Assembly: GCF_021130785.1 (NCBI RefSeq)
Contig: NC_060214.1
Coordinates: forward strand, 4,181,001 to 4,245,000
Length of the DNA: 64,000 nucleotides
Reading direction: 5' to 3'
From: Homalodisca vitripennis
Lineage: Eukaryota > Arthropoda > Insecta > Hemiptera > Cicadellidae
Notes under the pieces: generated by a model
What the model was told of the DNA's origin: nothing
Database searches by the model: none
Seen by the model: the letters and a program-made list of their open reading frames with translations, nothing else
Translations under genes and position numbers: made by a program
Shown here: piece by piece, positions 58,601 through 63,363 of the stretch
How positions within the stretch are numbered: the stretch's first letter is position 1
Layout: each line of letters opens with the position of its first letter

Positions 58601-59961
58601 ATTTTGATAGAGATTGTGTCTGTTTTAGAATCTGCTCAGTTGCAGTCAACTTTAATGAGTTGAATCATACAAAAAATGTGCAAATCAAACTCAACAAATA
58701 TGCTGGTATGATCTTACACCATTCTTTTGTGCCTTTGTTATTTCAATGTTTTTTTTTAAAAGTGACGATATTTCCAGAACTTCATAGATCTGAATTGGGG
58801 GATATAAACCACATCTGCTAATAGACTACTGGGCTTCATTACTTGATCAGCCAGAGAAATCAATAAACTGATACCATGGAGTATTAAAGTACTGACAGAA
58901 CGCAACAAAAGAAAAGATTTATCGGACGGACAGACCCCTTTGATCTTTTGAACCCAAAATCAATCCTTTGTTTGAAGTTTGTTTTTGACGATGGAAGGAT
59001 TGTGAAGAAAACAAGATTCTTTTGGACATTTGCCATCGTTCAGTGATACAACAAAAAATCAGCAACATTAAGTTTCGAGATCTGCAATTTGATTTCTTCT
59101 TCAGGTAAATAACTAACCTAATACATAATTAATTACAAACATAATTTTAAAAAACTATTTGAATTTAGTTTACCTTATAGGTTTATTAAATAATTTTTCA
59201 AATACAACTATGTTATGGATAATTTAATATTTAATTTAATAATACTTAAAATGATTTATAAGTATGTACCAGTTTTGTTCAAAGAGAATTGATGAAATAA
59301 TAAAAACGTGAGCATGTTCTTCCGCGATGGAGCGGCTCTATCGATTCAGCCCAGTAGTACCAGAAACGTATTACGGTCGTTCAACCGGGAGAGGGTTAAT
59401 ACAAATCTAACAATAGCTACCCTGTTTGCTCTGAGGTACATATGGAAGTCGAGTTCAGAATATCTATTGGAACAAGATCAACTAATATCTTCCGTAATGG
59501 TTTCAGAGCCACGCTTAACAGCATAGCAGGCCATTAGCTCGGTTTCTTCCTCTTTGCAGTTGAGTTTCATCTGAAGTCAATGTCTTCACTAATAGCCTTT
59601 TATTTAAAAAAAAAAAATCATTAACCTCTCTGTCTCACCAATTAACCTATTATAATTTCTTACATTTCCTGTTACTGTTGTTCATTACTATCGTTTTTAT
59701 TTTATTGTGGTATATTTCATTTAGGCCTATTTTAGTTTTTATCTATTGTTTCTCACCGTTATCATTGTCATTTTCGTCAATTATAACTGTTGAGCCTATA
59801 CGTAGAAATCAAGATAGTTCTACGCTGTAATAAACTGAAAATTAAAATAAAATAAAATTACACATGCAAATAACGTGATTTTAAAATCTAATTCAACTAG
59901 TGTTACCTGGATATCTTTTGCCATTGATGAGAATCGAAGTGGCTTTCTTGAATTCCTCCAT
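31481..59961 (-). CDS. Aldehyde oxidase-like molybdo-flavoenzyme, N-terminal 459 codons in nine exons (partial)
   Basis: Cytosolic enzymes of this family oxidise aldehydes or purine-type heterocycles at a molybdenum centre and pass electrons through two 2Fe-2S clusters to FAD. Exons: 59961-59907, 43425-43256, 42047-41887, 39561-39402, 39268-39031, 36297-36068, 34073-33971, 33738-33608, 31609-31481. All junctions are GT-AG and all phases agree, giving an unbroken 459-codon reading frame. Residues 1-90: plant-ferredoxin-like 2Fe-2S domain (C46, C51, C54, C76). Residues 91-175: helical 2Fe-2S domain (C116, C119, C151, C153). From about 215: FAD domain ([44 protein letters not shown]). Features such as the [17 protein letters not shown] block speak for AO rather than XDH. 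The rest of the FAD domain and the ~800-residue molybdopterin part are not in the window. No stop or frameshift: a live gene if the missing half exists. Confidence 0.85.
32498..32731. mobile_element. Possible hAT-type MITE
   Basis: The right end, read in reverse, is CAGTGGCGTATATAGAAAT followed by a G-run, a typical hAT end; the left end has GCGATGTAGAAATCTAC and also a G/C-run stretch (GAGGGGGCTC ... CCCCCCCCC). No matching 8-bp flanks were seen, so this is tentative. Confidence 0.4.
33086..33390. mobile_element. Tc1/mariner-like terminal fragment
   Basis: TA followed by ACAGGTTGCTTAAAAAATGT resembles the ACAGGGTGTTC/ACTGGGTGCTTC class of ends seen in other elements of this window. The following text (a 'CTACTTAGCCCTATTTTG' stretch and an 'ACTCATAACTCAGAAACAG' stretch) is paralleled at 52349-52620. 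No right end or coding part found. Confidence 0.35.
33608..33738 (-). CDS. AO exon 8 (FAD domain)
   Basis: 131 bp between TTTTCAG and GTGAGT. Its first two bases complete a Glu codon begun by exon 7. Reads [20 protein letters not shown] and ends EQYVCKTFK. Corresponds to the middle of the FAD domain, where L.P.DF motifs are usual. Confidence 0.85.
33971..34073 (-). CDS. AO exon 7 (FAD-binding core)
   Basis: 103 bp between CTTTTTCAG-type acceptor (TTTTTCAG) and GTAAGT. Reads [20 protein letters not shown], then [14 protein letters not shown]. With exon 6 it forms VRN-TGTLAGN, the conserved FAD pyrophosphate-binding segment (xRNxGTxAGN) of the family. The [13 protein letters not shown] stretch is usual in insect aldehyde oxidases. 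Confidence 0.9.
34074..35549. other. AO intron 6, 3' part
   Basis: No gene. 34258-34780 contains a less A+T-rich stretch starting GGGGCTGATTAAAAAGTTCC that could be a worn mariner-type element, without a partner end. The rest is A+T-rich. Confidence 0.4.
35550..36010 (-). pseudogene. LINE ORF2 C-terminal fragment
   Basis: On the minus strand from 36005: [20 protein letters not shown], then [18 protein letters not shown], followed (with stops) by [12 protein letters not shown] sequence near 35745. This is the region after the reverse transcriptase fingers/thumb in CR1/jockey LINEs (YG..+WG; LQK+A+R+). 5'-truncated and decayed. It ends 57 bp from AO exon 6. Confidence 0.75.
36068..36297 (-). 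CDS. AO exon 6 (FAD domain)
   Basis: 230 bp between TTTCAG and GTAAGT. Starts with the last two bases of Gly in TAHG-VYRV, reads [20 protein letters not shown] and ends with [14 protein letters not shown]. ELxDHI.LIAN.P.RN is a strong family signature of the FAD domain. Confidence 0.9.
36529..37365 (+). mobile_element. piggyBac-type element, internally deleted, TTAA-flanked
   Basis: TTAA flanks at 36525-36528 and 37366-37369. Ends CCTGTTGAGGAG and, reversed, CCTGTTGGGGAG (11 of 12). Subterminal copies of the palindrome ACGGTTATAGCCGT occur twice near the left end (36570s, 36607 with changes) and once near the right (37333), probably transposase-binding sites. 837 bp, in AO intron 5, only 46 bp from a Tc1/mariner-like element. 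Confidence 0.92.
36819..37232 (+). pseudogene. piggyBac transposase C-terminal part
   Basis: A clean frame opens [20 protein letters not shown] and passes to [20 protein letters not shown], then the Cys-rich finger [20 protein letters not shown] with [19 protein letters not shown]. The finger (CxxC, CxxC, C/H-type end) is that of PGBD4-like transposases. The catalytic core is deleted. The frame itself is unbroken, so a short protein with the DNA-binding finger could still be made. Confidence 0.8.
37412..38143 (+). mobile_element. Tc1/mariner (IS630)-type deletion derivative with long inverted repeats
   Basis: Starts ACTATATGGTAATATTTAT after TA (37410-37411); the reverse complement of the right end is ACTATATGGTAACATTTAT, followed by TA. 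The inverted repeats extend with few mismatches through GTACAGATAAAAAACTCAAA and TTTTAGTGGTA to the CCACT.TTTAT block, about 100 bp each. 732 bp in total; the first half of the transposase is deleted. Confidence 0.9.
37555..38083 (+). pseudogene. Tc1/mariner-type transposase, C-terminal half
   Basis: Frame 1 (to 37852) reads [20 protein letters not shown] and [12 protein letters not shown] with the second catalytic Asp. A frameshift near 37850 leads to [20 protein letters not shown] with the third acidic residue (PDLTPMDFF in relatives; here MNFF, so Asp may be changed to Asn), then [19 protein letters not shown] to [15 protein letters not shown] and stop. The N-terminal DNA-binding part and the first catalytic Asp are missing. 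Confidence 0.85.
38144..39030. other. AO intron 5, remaining part
   Basis: No gene or element recognised; A+T-rich. Confidence 0.5.
39031..39268 (-). CDS. AO exon 5 (inter-domain linker and start of FAD domain)
   Basis: 238 bp between TTTTCCAG and GTATAA. Reads [19 protein letters not shown], a Cys- and charge-rich linker variable in the family, and after it [16 protein letters not shown] and [20 protein letters not shown] is the glycine-rich FAD-binding turn (xGGNT). Confidence 0.9.
39402..39561 (-). CDS. AO exon 4 (second 2Fe-2S domain)
   Basis: 160 bp; acceptor TTCGTTTAG, donor GTAATA. Reads (S)[19 protein letters not shown], then [29 protein letters not shown] contains the last two cluster ligands (C151, C153) and is nearly invariant in xanthine dehydrogenases and aldehyde oxidases. 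Confidence 0.92.
39850..40927 (+). mobile_element. Tc1/mariner-type element remnant with decayed transposase
   Basis: In AO intron 3. Pieces of transposase in shifting frames: [15 protein letters not shown] (39910), [31 protein letters not shown] (about 40165, first catalytic Asp), [20 protein letters not shown] (about 40440, second Asp), [20 protein letters not shown] (about 40590, third Asp), then [15 protein letters not shown]. The right end, reversed, is TACAGGGTGTTTATAAATGA at 40927-40908; the matching left end was not found, so the 5' side is truncated. Confidence 0.85.
40928..41886. other. AO intron 3, remaining part
   Basis: A+T-rich; no gene or element recognised. Confidence 0.5.
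41887..42047 (-). CDS. AO exon 3 (end of first and start of second 2Fe-2S domain)
   Basis: 161 bp; acceptor ATGTTCCAG, donor GTTAGA. Starts with C76, the last ligand of the first cluster ([20 protein letters not shown]), and contains [18 protein letters not shown] with C116 and C119 of the second cluster. The Gln before C116 is the conserved Q of this family (TQCGYC). Confidence 0.92.
42048..43255. other. AO intron 2
   Basis: Contains the 26-bp minisatellite (42646-42808), itself preceded by an A-run. A piggyBac-like end may lie at 43191 (GGGTTAA, reversed TTAACCCTTCAACTACCAG), without a partner. No gene. Confidence 0.5.
42646..42808. repeat. Minisatellite, 26-bp unit, about six copies
   Basis: Unit GAGATGTGCACGAGAAGTAC + ACAACA; copies at 42646, 42672, 42698, 42724, 42750 and 42774. 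The last copies are 24-25 bp. A run of 18 A residues precedes the first copy. Confidence 0.92.
43256..43425 (-). CDS. AO exon 2 (first 2Fe-2S domain)
   Basis: 170 bp; acceptor TTTATCCCAG, donor GTGAGT. Reads [20 protein letters not shown], then [19 protein letters not shown]. The C46-x4-C51-xx-C54 spacing with GGCGAC is the ligand loop of the plant-ferredoxin-type cluster. SLNEFIR is the L..FLR motif of the family. Confidence 0.93.
43426..44339. other. AO intron 1, 3' end
   Basis: No gene. 43850-44230 is richer in G+C than its surroundings, contains a perfect hairpin (listed) and could be the 3' UTR of a retroelement, but I cannot name it. Confidence 0.45.
43942..43986. repeat. Perfect 19-bp hairpin, 7-nt loop
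   Basis: AGTGGCTCTGGGCCCTTGT, CCTAAGC loop, then the exact reverse complement. It is G+C-rich in an A+T-rich setting. Could be the terminator-like or stability hairpin of a retroelement 3' UTR, or a small palindromic insertion. No run of T follows on either strand. Confidence 0.9.
44928..46261 (-). mobile_element. Tc1/mariner (IS630)-type transposon, nearly complete
   Basis: Ends CTGGGTGCTTCAAAAAAA (44928) and its reverse complement at 46261, continuing through ATGTATACACACTTTGAACT on both sides (about 40 bp, one indel). TA duplications at 44926-44927 and 46262-46263. 1334 bp, the usual size of an autonomous element. It is inserted in the LINE fragment 44340-46560. Confidence 0.95.
45059..46126 (-). 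pseudogene. Tc1/mariner-type transposase, lightly damaged
   Basis: Start ATG at 46126 ([15 protein letters not shown]). A frameshift near 46080 precedes [20 protein letters not shown] (helix-turn-helix domain), and another near 45950 precedes [18 protein letters not shown]. The long frame to about 45300 holds the DDE domain: [15 protein letters not shown] (Asp 1), [36 protein letters not shown] (Asp 2; Q-L-D instead of the usual Q-Q-D), [10 protein letters not shown] further frameshift near 45295 gives [12 protein letters not shown] in place of [13 protein letters not shown] (third Asp). The end [10 protein letters not shown] and stop lies at 45059. Three small indels separate it from an open gene. 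Confidence 0.92.
46561..49099. other. AO intron 1, stretch without gene
   Basis: A+T-rich. A lone Tc1/mariner-like end, reversed TACAGGGTGTAAGAAAACTC, lies at 47955-47936 without a partner. Near 48540-48570 GACAGACATACATACATG is a short microsatellite of the type found in RTE/SINE tails. Confidence 0.45.
49100..49280 (+). repeat. Dispersed SINE/RTE-like repeat, copy 1
   Basis: Shares with 50815-50915 the order: CATCATCA.. AACTC..TG.T.CTA, ATATAGAAATGAAGCTTCATG, AAATTTTCAAGTCT, and then the block ending near GCTTTGCTAACGCTCAGC. It includes GTTTTTGAGATATCCTGCAC and a CGGACAGA step, which are common near the 3' ends of insect RTE-type elements. Confidence 0.65.
49621..49660. repeat. Perfect 18-bp hairpin, 4-nt loop
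   Basis: GTAATAATTGATAGAAAG, TTGG loop, CTTTCTATCAATTATTAC. Arms match at all 18 positions. Too short for a miRNA precursor; it may be a fold-back remnant. Confidence 0.9.
49661..50814. other. AO intron 1, stretch without gene
   Basis: A+T-rich; a (TG)n microsatellite at 50438-50455. Nothing else recognised. Confidence 0.5.
50815..50915 (+). repeat. Dispersed SINE/RTE-like repeat, copy 2
   Basis: Diverged second copy of the repeat at 49100-49280: ATATAGAAATAAAGCTTCGTG, AAATTTCAAGTCTATAGGAC, then GGCTTCGCCTATGCTCAGC. It is followed at 50931 by TACACGGTGTAACAAAACTC, a Tc1/mariner-like end without a partner. Confidence 0.65.
51220..51407. repeat. Inverted repeat, 65-bp arms, 58-bp loop
   Basis: Left arm 51220-51284 (TTTTCTATTATTTTACAAAA ... 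CCACGAGGC) and right arm 51343-51407 are reverse complements with about three mismatches. The loop begins CTTTCGACATCAAAGTTGCC, which reversed reads GGCAACTTTGATGTCGAAAG, a motif known from Penelope-like element ends and similar to a degenerate hammerhead 3' half. It could be a head-to-head pair of short element ends or a MITE. Confidence 0.85.
51408..51624. other. Short spacer without gene
   Basis: Nothing recognised between the inverted repeat and the next tandem array. Confidence 0.5.
51625..51801. repeat. Tandem array, 59-bp unit, three copies
   Basis: GCATCATTAGYTGTG starts at 51625, 51684 and 51743. Each unit contains TTAAAAGATTATATCT and a T-run. Few mismatches. Confidence 0.92.
51802..52539. 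other. AO intron 1, stretch with one transposon-like end
   Basis: At 52349 ACAGGGTGTTCACAAAAGGG resembles a Tc1/mariner-type terminus, and the text after it parallels 33086-33390. No coding part. 51900-52180 is slightly richer in G+C, without recognisable signal. Confidence 0.4.
52540..53026. repeat. Direct repeat pair, 46 bp
   Basis: TAGTACTAAATGTTAATAAA followed by ACAATACTTT occurs at 52540-52585 and 52981-53026 with two mismatches. The second copy ends exactly where the LINE fragment 53030-53405 begins. Confidence 0.85.
53030..53405 (-). pseudogene. LINE reverse transcriptase fragment, truncated at both ends
   Basis: Minus strand: SKVFEKF (53410-53390), [10 protein letters not shown], then [40 protein letters not shown] (FxDxSKAFDxxxH motif), HYGVE and GPFLFLIF near 53040. 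The order is that of motifs 1 to 4 of a CR1/jockey-like reverse transcriptase. It starts in mid-domain, directly against an exon-like sequence, and stops before the YxDD motif. Confidence 0.8.
53406..53575 (-). CDS. Unidentified exon-like sequence in AO intron 1
   Basis: A TTTTTATTTTCAG acceptor is followed by an open frame reading [20 protein letters not shown], then [20 protein letters not shown] and [16 protein letters not shown]. Composition (balanced, acidic, hydrophobic spacing) is that of a real protein, and the acceptor is good. The only possible donor, GTATTC at 53405, coincides with the first codons of the LINE fragment, so the 3' side may have been cut off. I do not recognise the protein; it belongs neither to AO (whose exon 1-exon 2 junction is in phase without it) nor to an MMP. 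Confidence 0.4.
53576..53869. other. Short stretch without gene
   Basis: A+T-rich sequence between the exon-like block and the next LINE; nothing recognised. Confidence 0.5.
53870..56250 (-). mobile_element. CR1/jockey-type LINE, 5'-truncated, with (TTCTGA)n tail
   Basis: Minus-strand copy whose 3' end reads CAATAAAAATTCTGATTCTG at 53888-53870, a poly(A)-signal-like motif followed by a hexamer repeat, as in many CR1-like LINEs. Coding part from the end of the endonuclease to the C-terminus of ORF2. The intact 3' end and missing 5' end fit target-primed insertion. Confidence 0.85.
54210..56235 (-). pseudogene. LINE ORF2 (end of endonuclease, reverse transcriptase)
   Basis: [12 protein letters not shown] near 56200 is the last endonuclease motif (SDH). 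[20 protein letters not shown] begins the linker (55580); [19 protein letters not shown] follows. Around 55230-55010 pieces of [23 protein letters not shown] and [17 protein letters not shown] can be read with stops. [20 protein letters not shown] and [13 protein letters not shown] (54880-54740) have an intact FADD. The end is [35 protein letters not shown] and [13 protein letters not shown]. Multiple frameshifts. Confidence 0.88.
56340..56640 (+). pseudogene. Decayed LINE reverse transcriptase piece (plus strand)
   Basis: Near 56385 the plus strand reads [20 protein letters not shown], matching the W..HV..L..KL segment after the reverse transcriptase active site of jockey-like elements. Only this block is clear. 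Confidence 0.45.
56682..57723. mobile_element. piggyBac-like MITE, TTAA-flanked
   Basis: TTAA at 56678-56681 and 57724-57727. Ends CCCTCGAGCTGGCAGTTG and, reversed, CCCTACAACTGGCAGTCG (14 of 18). Near the right end GACTGAT.TTCAGGCGACTGCCA occurs twice (57650s and 57690s), a subterminal direct repeat. 1042 bp without open frame; a longer class of end than the other three copies, so probably a different subfamily. Confidence 0.88.
57728..58971. other. Stretch with weak coding-like signals, no supported gene
   Basis: At 57785-57965 (+) all three frames carry protein-like pieces, e.g. [20 protein letters not shown] then [15 protein letters not shown], but without clear splice sites and with no name I can give. 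An open frame at 58507-58821 (+) is likewise unrecognised. The text could be the continuation of a worn retroelement into which the MITE inserted. Confidence 0.3.
58972..59150 (-). repeat. Penelope-type end repeat, copy A (diverged)
   Basis: Read on the minus strand: CCTGAAGAAGAAATC, AAATTGCAGATCTCGAAAC, then CACTGAACGATGGCAAATGT and CACAATCCTTCCATCGTC. The same blocks occur in the same order in the arms of the Penelope element at 60652-62229. Copy A keeps the outer part (AATCCTTCCATCGTCAAAAA) which is missing from the left arm. About 15 percent divergence by eye. Confidence 0.85.
59151..59906. other. AO intron 1, 5' end
   Basis: A+T-rich. A piggyBac-like end may be present at 59392 (GAGAGGGTTAA, reversed TTAACCCTCTCCCGG) without a partner. 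A 72-codon open frame at 59308 (+) is not recognised. Confidence 0.4.
59907..59961 (-). CDS. AO exon 1 (start codon)
   Basis: ATG at 59961; [18 protein letters not shown] plus one base, donor [17 protein letters not shown] is the start of the ferredoxin-like domain (xFxxNGxxxxV). Joined to exon 2 at 43425 it gives RYP-VPDNLP in phase. The sequence just upstream of the ATG (GTTGGATTTCAG) looks like a splice acceptor, so a noncoding 5' exon may precede it. Confidence 0.8.
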
Positions 59962-60651
59962 CCTGAAATCCAACAATGCCGAAATTAAATTTAAACCAAA
60001 CAATTCCCTTTATTTCTTATATATCAAATCTCTTTTCCAAACATTATAACATAGCATCAGTAAGAAAACAAATGTTAACTATTTATGTTATTAATGAAAA
60101 TAAAGATAAGGCAGAGAAGTGGTACAGACCCGATACAACAGAGTGTCTGGCACAATTCAGTATCAGTGTATCAGCAATGTCTTGTTCATGGTACACACCA
60201 CAAGTGGCGCAATAACTTCAACTATTCTATTATCTCTATCACTGACAGCACTATCTGCTTACCTAAAGATTACCTTTCCTTAAGTGCTTACACAACATTG
60301 GATAAATTGTGAGGCAATAATAGCTAGAGAATATCTCTCTATGTAACTTCCTACTTCTTAGGAATCTCTTTATTGCTCTTAAGCACATATGTGAAAAAAG
60401 TCAAATATTAGACAAAATAACACATACTAATATGAAACTACAAATAAGATAAATATTAATAATGACAGTGATGAAAAGCGTACTAATTATTTTCTTATCT
60501 AAATTATGTAATCAGATATGACATTTTTTTAAACCACAACAATACAAAGTAAAATGAATTTTTAATAAGCCAGCTGTAATAACACTTAAAAGAGACTCGA
60601 GAGAAAAAACATTTGCCTGGTAAGGTAAATGCCTAGACTAAAAACTATTTA
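59962..60651. other. Upstream of AO start codon
   Basis: Expected to hold the AO 5' UTR, a 5' intron or the promoter. No TATA-Inr pair stood out; A+T-rich with no gene on either strand. Confidence 0.4.
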
Positions 60652-62189
60652 TGAAGGAAACAGGATTTTTCCGGACATTTGCCATCGTTAAGTGAAACAA
60701 GAAAACAGTAACACTACGTTTCGAGATCTGCAATCTGATCTCTTCTTCAGGTAAAGAACTAACCTAATACATAATTACAAACTAGGTTAAAATAAACAAA
60801 TCTTACTAAAGCGTTGTGGCACGCCTGAGTCAGGAATCACAACCTACATGTTGTATGTCAACTTCACTAACACTAAAGACATGCACTTAATAAAAAAAAC
60901 TATACAAAACACTAATCATTAAACTAAACTACGGAATACAGGTCACAATATGTCTTCACTCGTCTACTAACCATCTACGACTGACCAGAGGGGGTAGCCA
61001 ATAGTAATCGTGACGGCCGGCTAAAACAAGATGGCGGAAATACAAGGGAAGGGGAACAGGAATGGGCCCTTTCGTTATTATTGGTTCATGCGAGATGAAC
61101 TTCTTAAAACCATATTGTGACTCCGCATTGGTTTATTGCAAATATCCGATCCGTTTGATACTTTTGGTATTCTCTTTAGTTCATTTTTTAGAATTGGCAA
61201 CCAAAGCGGCCTAATCTCGACTGATGGTTGACTGATTGGTTGGTCTGCCAATTTAATGTATGTTGCCTCAATTAATTTCCTTTTGAAGAAATGTGGTTCC
61301 CGATGTATTATGTGGGCTTCATCCCAATTCATATGATGGTCTTCGGACCAACAATGGTGTGCAATTTTTGACTTTTCTGTGAAACCCTTTCTCGTGTTTT
61401 CTTTGTGTTCTTTTATCCTTATGTTTAGTGGTCTTTTTGTCTCGCCTATGTATTCCCTATTGCAGCTACATTTTTATACTGTAAACACAGTTTTTGGAAT
61501 CCTGTGTGCCATTTTTTGGTTTTGTTTTTACGAGACTTTGTCTAAGAGTGTTGTGTGTTTTAAACGCGGTTCTAATGTTGTACTTTCTACCTACTCTTCT
61601 AATTTTCTCCGATAATCCCGGCACATAAGGGATTGACATAAACGCAAATTTATCACAATTCTGTTTTTCTGACTCAGGAATGATTCTTCTGGTTCGTTTG
61701 CACTTATTAATTACTAATTGAGGGTATCCATTGCTTCTGAGATCCGATTCAATTTTCTTAATAATAACGAAAGGGCCCATTCCTGTTCCCCTTCCCTTGT
61801 ATTTCCGCCATCTTGTTTTAGCCGGCCGTCACGATTACTATTGGCTACCCCCTCTGGTCAGTCGTAGATGGTTAGTAGACGAGTGAAGACATATTGTGAC
61901 CTGTATTCCGTAGTTTAGTTTAATGATTAGTGTTTTGTATAGTTTTTTTATTAAGTGCATGTCTTTAGTGTTAGTGAAGTTGACATACAACATGTAGGTT
62001 GTGATTCCTGACTCAGGCGTGCCACAACGCTTTAGTAAGATTTGTTTATTTTAACCTAGTTTGTAATTATGTATTAGGTTAGTTCTTTACCTGAAGAAGA
62101 GATCAGATTGCAGATCTCGAAACGTAGTGTTACTGTTTTCTTGTTTCACTTAACGATGGCAAATGTCCGGAAAAATCCTGTTTCCTTCA
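60652..62189 (-). mobile_element. Penelope-like element fragment between 430-bp inverted repeats
   Basis: Left arm 60652-61082 and right arm 61760-62189 are reverse complements, nearly identical (one indel in an A-run seen). Between them lies a 677-bp minus-strand coding fragment of a Penelope-like retroelement. Inverted terminal copies of the pseudo-LTR are known for Penelope-like elements. The arms contain CTGAAGAAGAGATCAGATTG with CAGATCTCGAAACGTAGTG, like the core of a hammerhead ribozyme (see findings). The near identity of the arms suggests recent insertion. Confidence 0.85.
61075..61780 (-). pseudogene. Penelope-like element: RT tail and GIY-YIG endonuclease
   Basis: Minus strand from 61780: LRSNGYPQLVINKCKRTRRI, SIPYVPGLSEKIRRVGRKYN, AFKTHNTLRQSLVKTKPKNG, NCVYSIK, then (frameshift near 61465) CSCNREYIGETKRPLNIRIK with EHKENTRKGF, and after another shift near 61335 MNWDEAHIIHREPHFFKRKL and EATYIKL. 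The order 'PYV.GLSE.I.R', 'TLR..L.K.KP', 'VY.I.C.C...YIGET.RPL..R..EH' is the end of Penelope RT and its linked GIY-YIG nuclease, the family hallmark. The RT fingers and palm are missing. Confidence 0.88.
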
Positions 62190-63363
62190 CAATCCTTCCA
62201 TCGTCAAAAATAACCTTCAAACAAAGAAAACTATTTACTTGCTTCGTTTAATCTAAAAAATAGTATACAAATTGTTGGTATATAAAACATTAACACCAAA
62301 TCAAGTTTATTAATTTTTAATAGTATAAACAAATACATCAAATATAAAAGACTTATGATGGTCATAAGTTTATGTGCCACAATTCAAGACTTTCAAGAAC
62401 TTTCATGCAAATATTATACATTGTCCGAACTACTTGTGCGAAACACGGTTGTCGTAGGAATGCTTCTTGCACAATTATACAGCAGACAACAGAATAAAAC
62501 AGGAACTATATAACGATGTGTAATATTACTTCAGTAACAAACTTTTATGCAATCGCTAAGCACGTAATGTTACGTCAAAAACCGTGACGGGGTTTAATAA
62601 TACGATATGTACCTCAATATTATAATAGCATCAGTTACAAGCCTATAGGCTACAAAATATGCCAGGTTGTCCAACATGATATGAGGTCTGGAATTTACTG
62701 ATCCATCAGTGCTGCTAGAGGCCTCTCCAGGGCTACCCCACTCTTCAGTAGAAAAAGAAAAACATCCCCTACGATAGTAACTAAATTCAAGCTCAGACCA
62801 CGTAACTTAAGTGCTCATGATGGTTAAATTTAACTTTTTCTATTCTATTCTATTTGTAACTATCTAAATAAACTTATTATATTGCACGATAAAAAATAGT
62901 GGACGGGAGCAATTACAAGTTAATTTCATTCAATATTTTAACTATTATTTTAAGTTCTTTTCATTTTCCGACATCTTTAACTGTCTCGAATACTATTAAG
63001 AACGTTCATCTCGTAATAGATTTCAATAGTAAAACAATAGAAGTTGTTATCGCATAGTAAAATAGTAGACAAGGATACAGGATTATATTGTTTGCATCAT
63101 TTTGATACTTTTTATTTACCAATTTTACGTTATTTTGTCTTTTTGACACGTCTGTGATCATATCAGATATAATTAACACAGTCCATTTTATAATATATTT
63201 CAATAATAAACAAAATTTTATTTTATACCGTTTTGTACAGAATTACCGGGAGTAGGAAGAGAATAAACACAGCTTTATGTTTTTGTAATTTAGCCTAATT
63301 ATGCATCCTAAAGGGACTACAACTATTATATTTTGTGAAATTAACTCATATATACAATGTTCA
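62190..63363. other. Stretch outside the AO gene, one dispersed repeat
   Basis: 62190-62229 continues the Penelope end repeat (CACAATCCTTCCATCGTC). 62655-62826 is the second copy of the dispersed repeat of 4190-4380. No gene. Confidence 0.5.
62655..62826 (-). repeat. Dispersed repeat, copy 2 (first copy at 4190-4380)
   Basis: ATGATATGAGGTCTGGAATT, then GTAGAAAAAGAAAAACATCC and TAACTAAATTCAAGCTCAGA, CACGTAACTTAAGTGCTCAT. Same block order and orientation as copy 1. In both copies the repeat ends in ...TGCTCAT/TACTCATTCA, perhaps its true border. Confidence 0.7.

Noticed and set aside
59907..59961. Assignment of the gene to xanthine dehydrogenase
   Set aside because: The molybdenum domain residues that separate XDH from AO are not in the window; the N-terminal and FAD sequence (e.g. 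[14 protein letters not shown]) favours AO, so I call it AO-like without a gene symbol.
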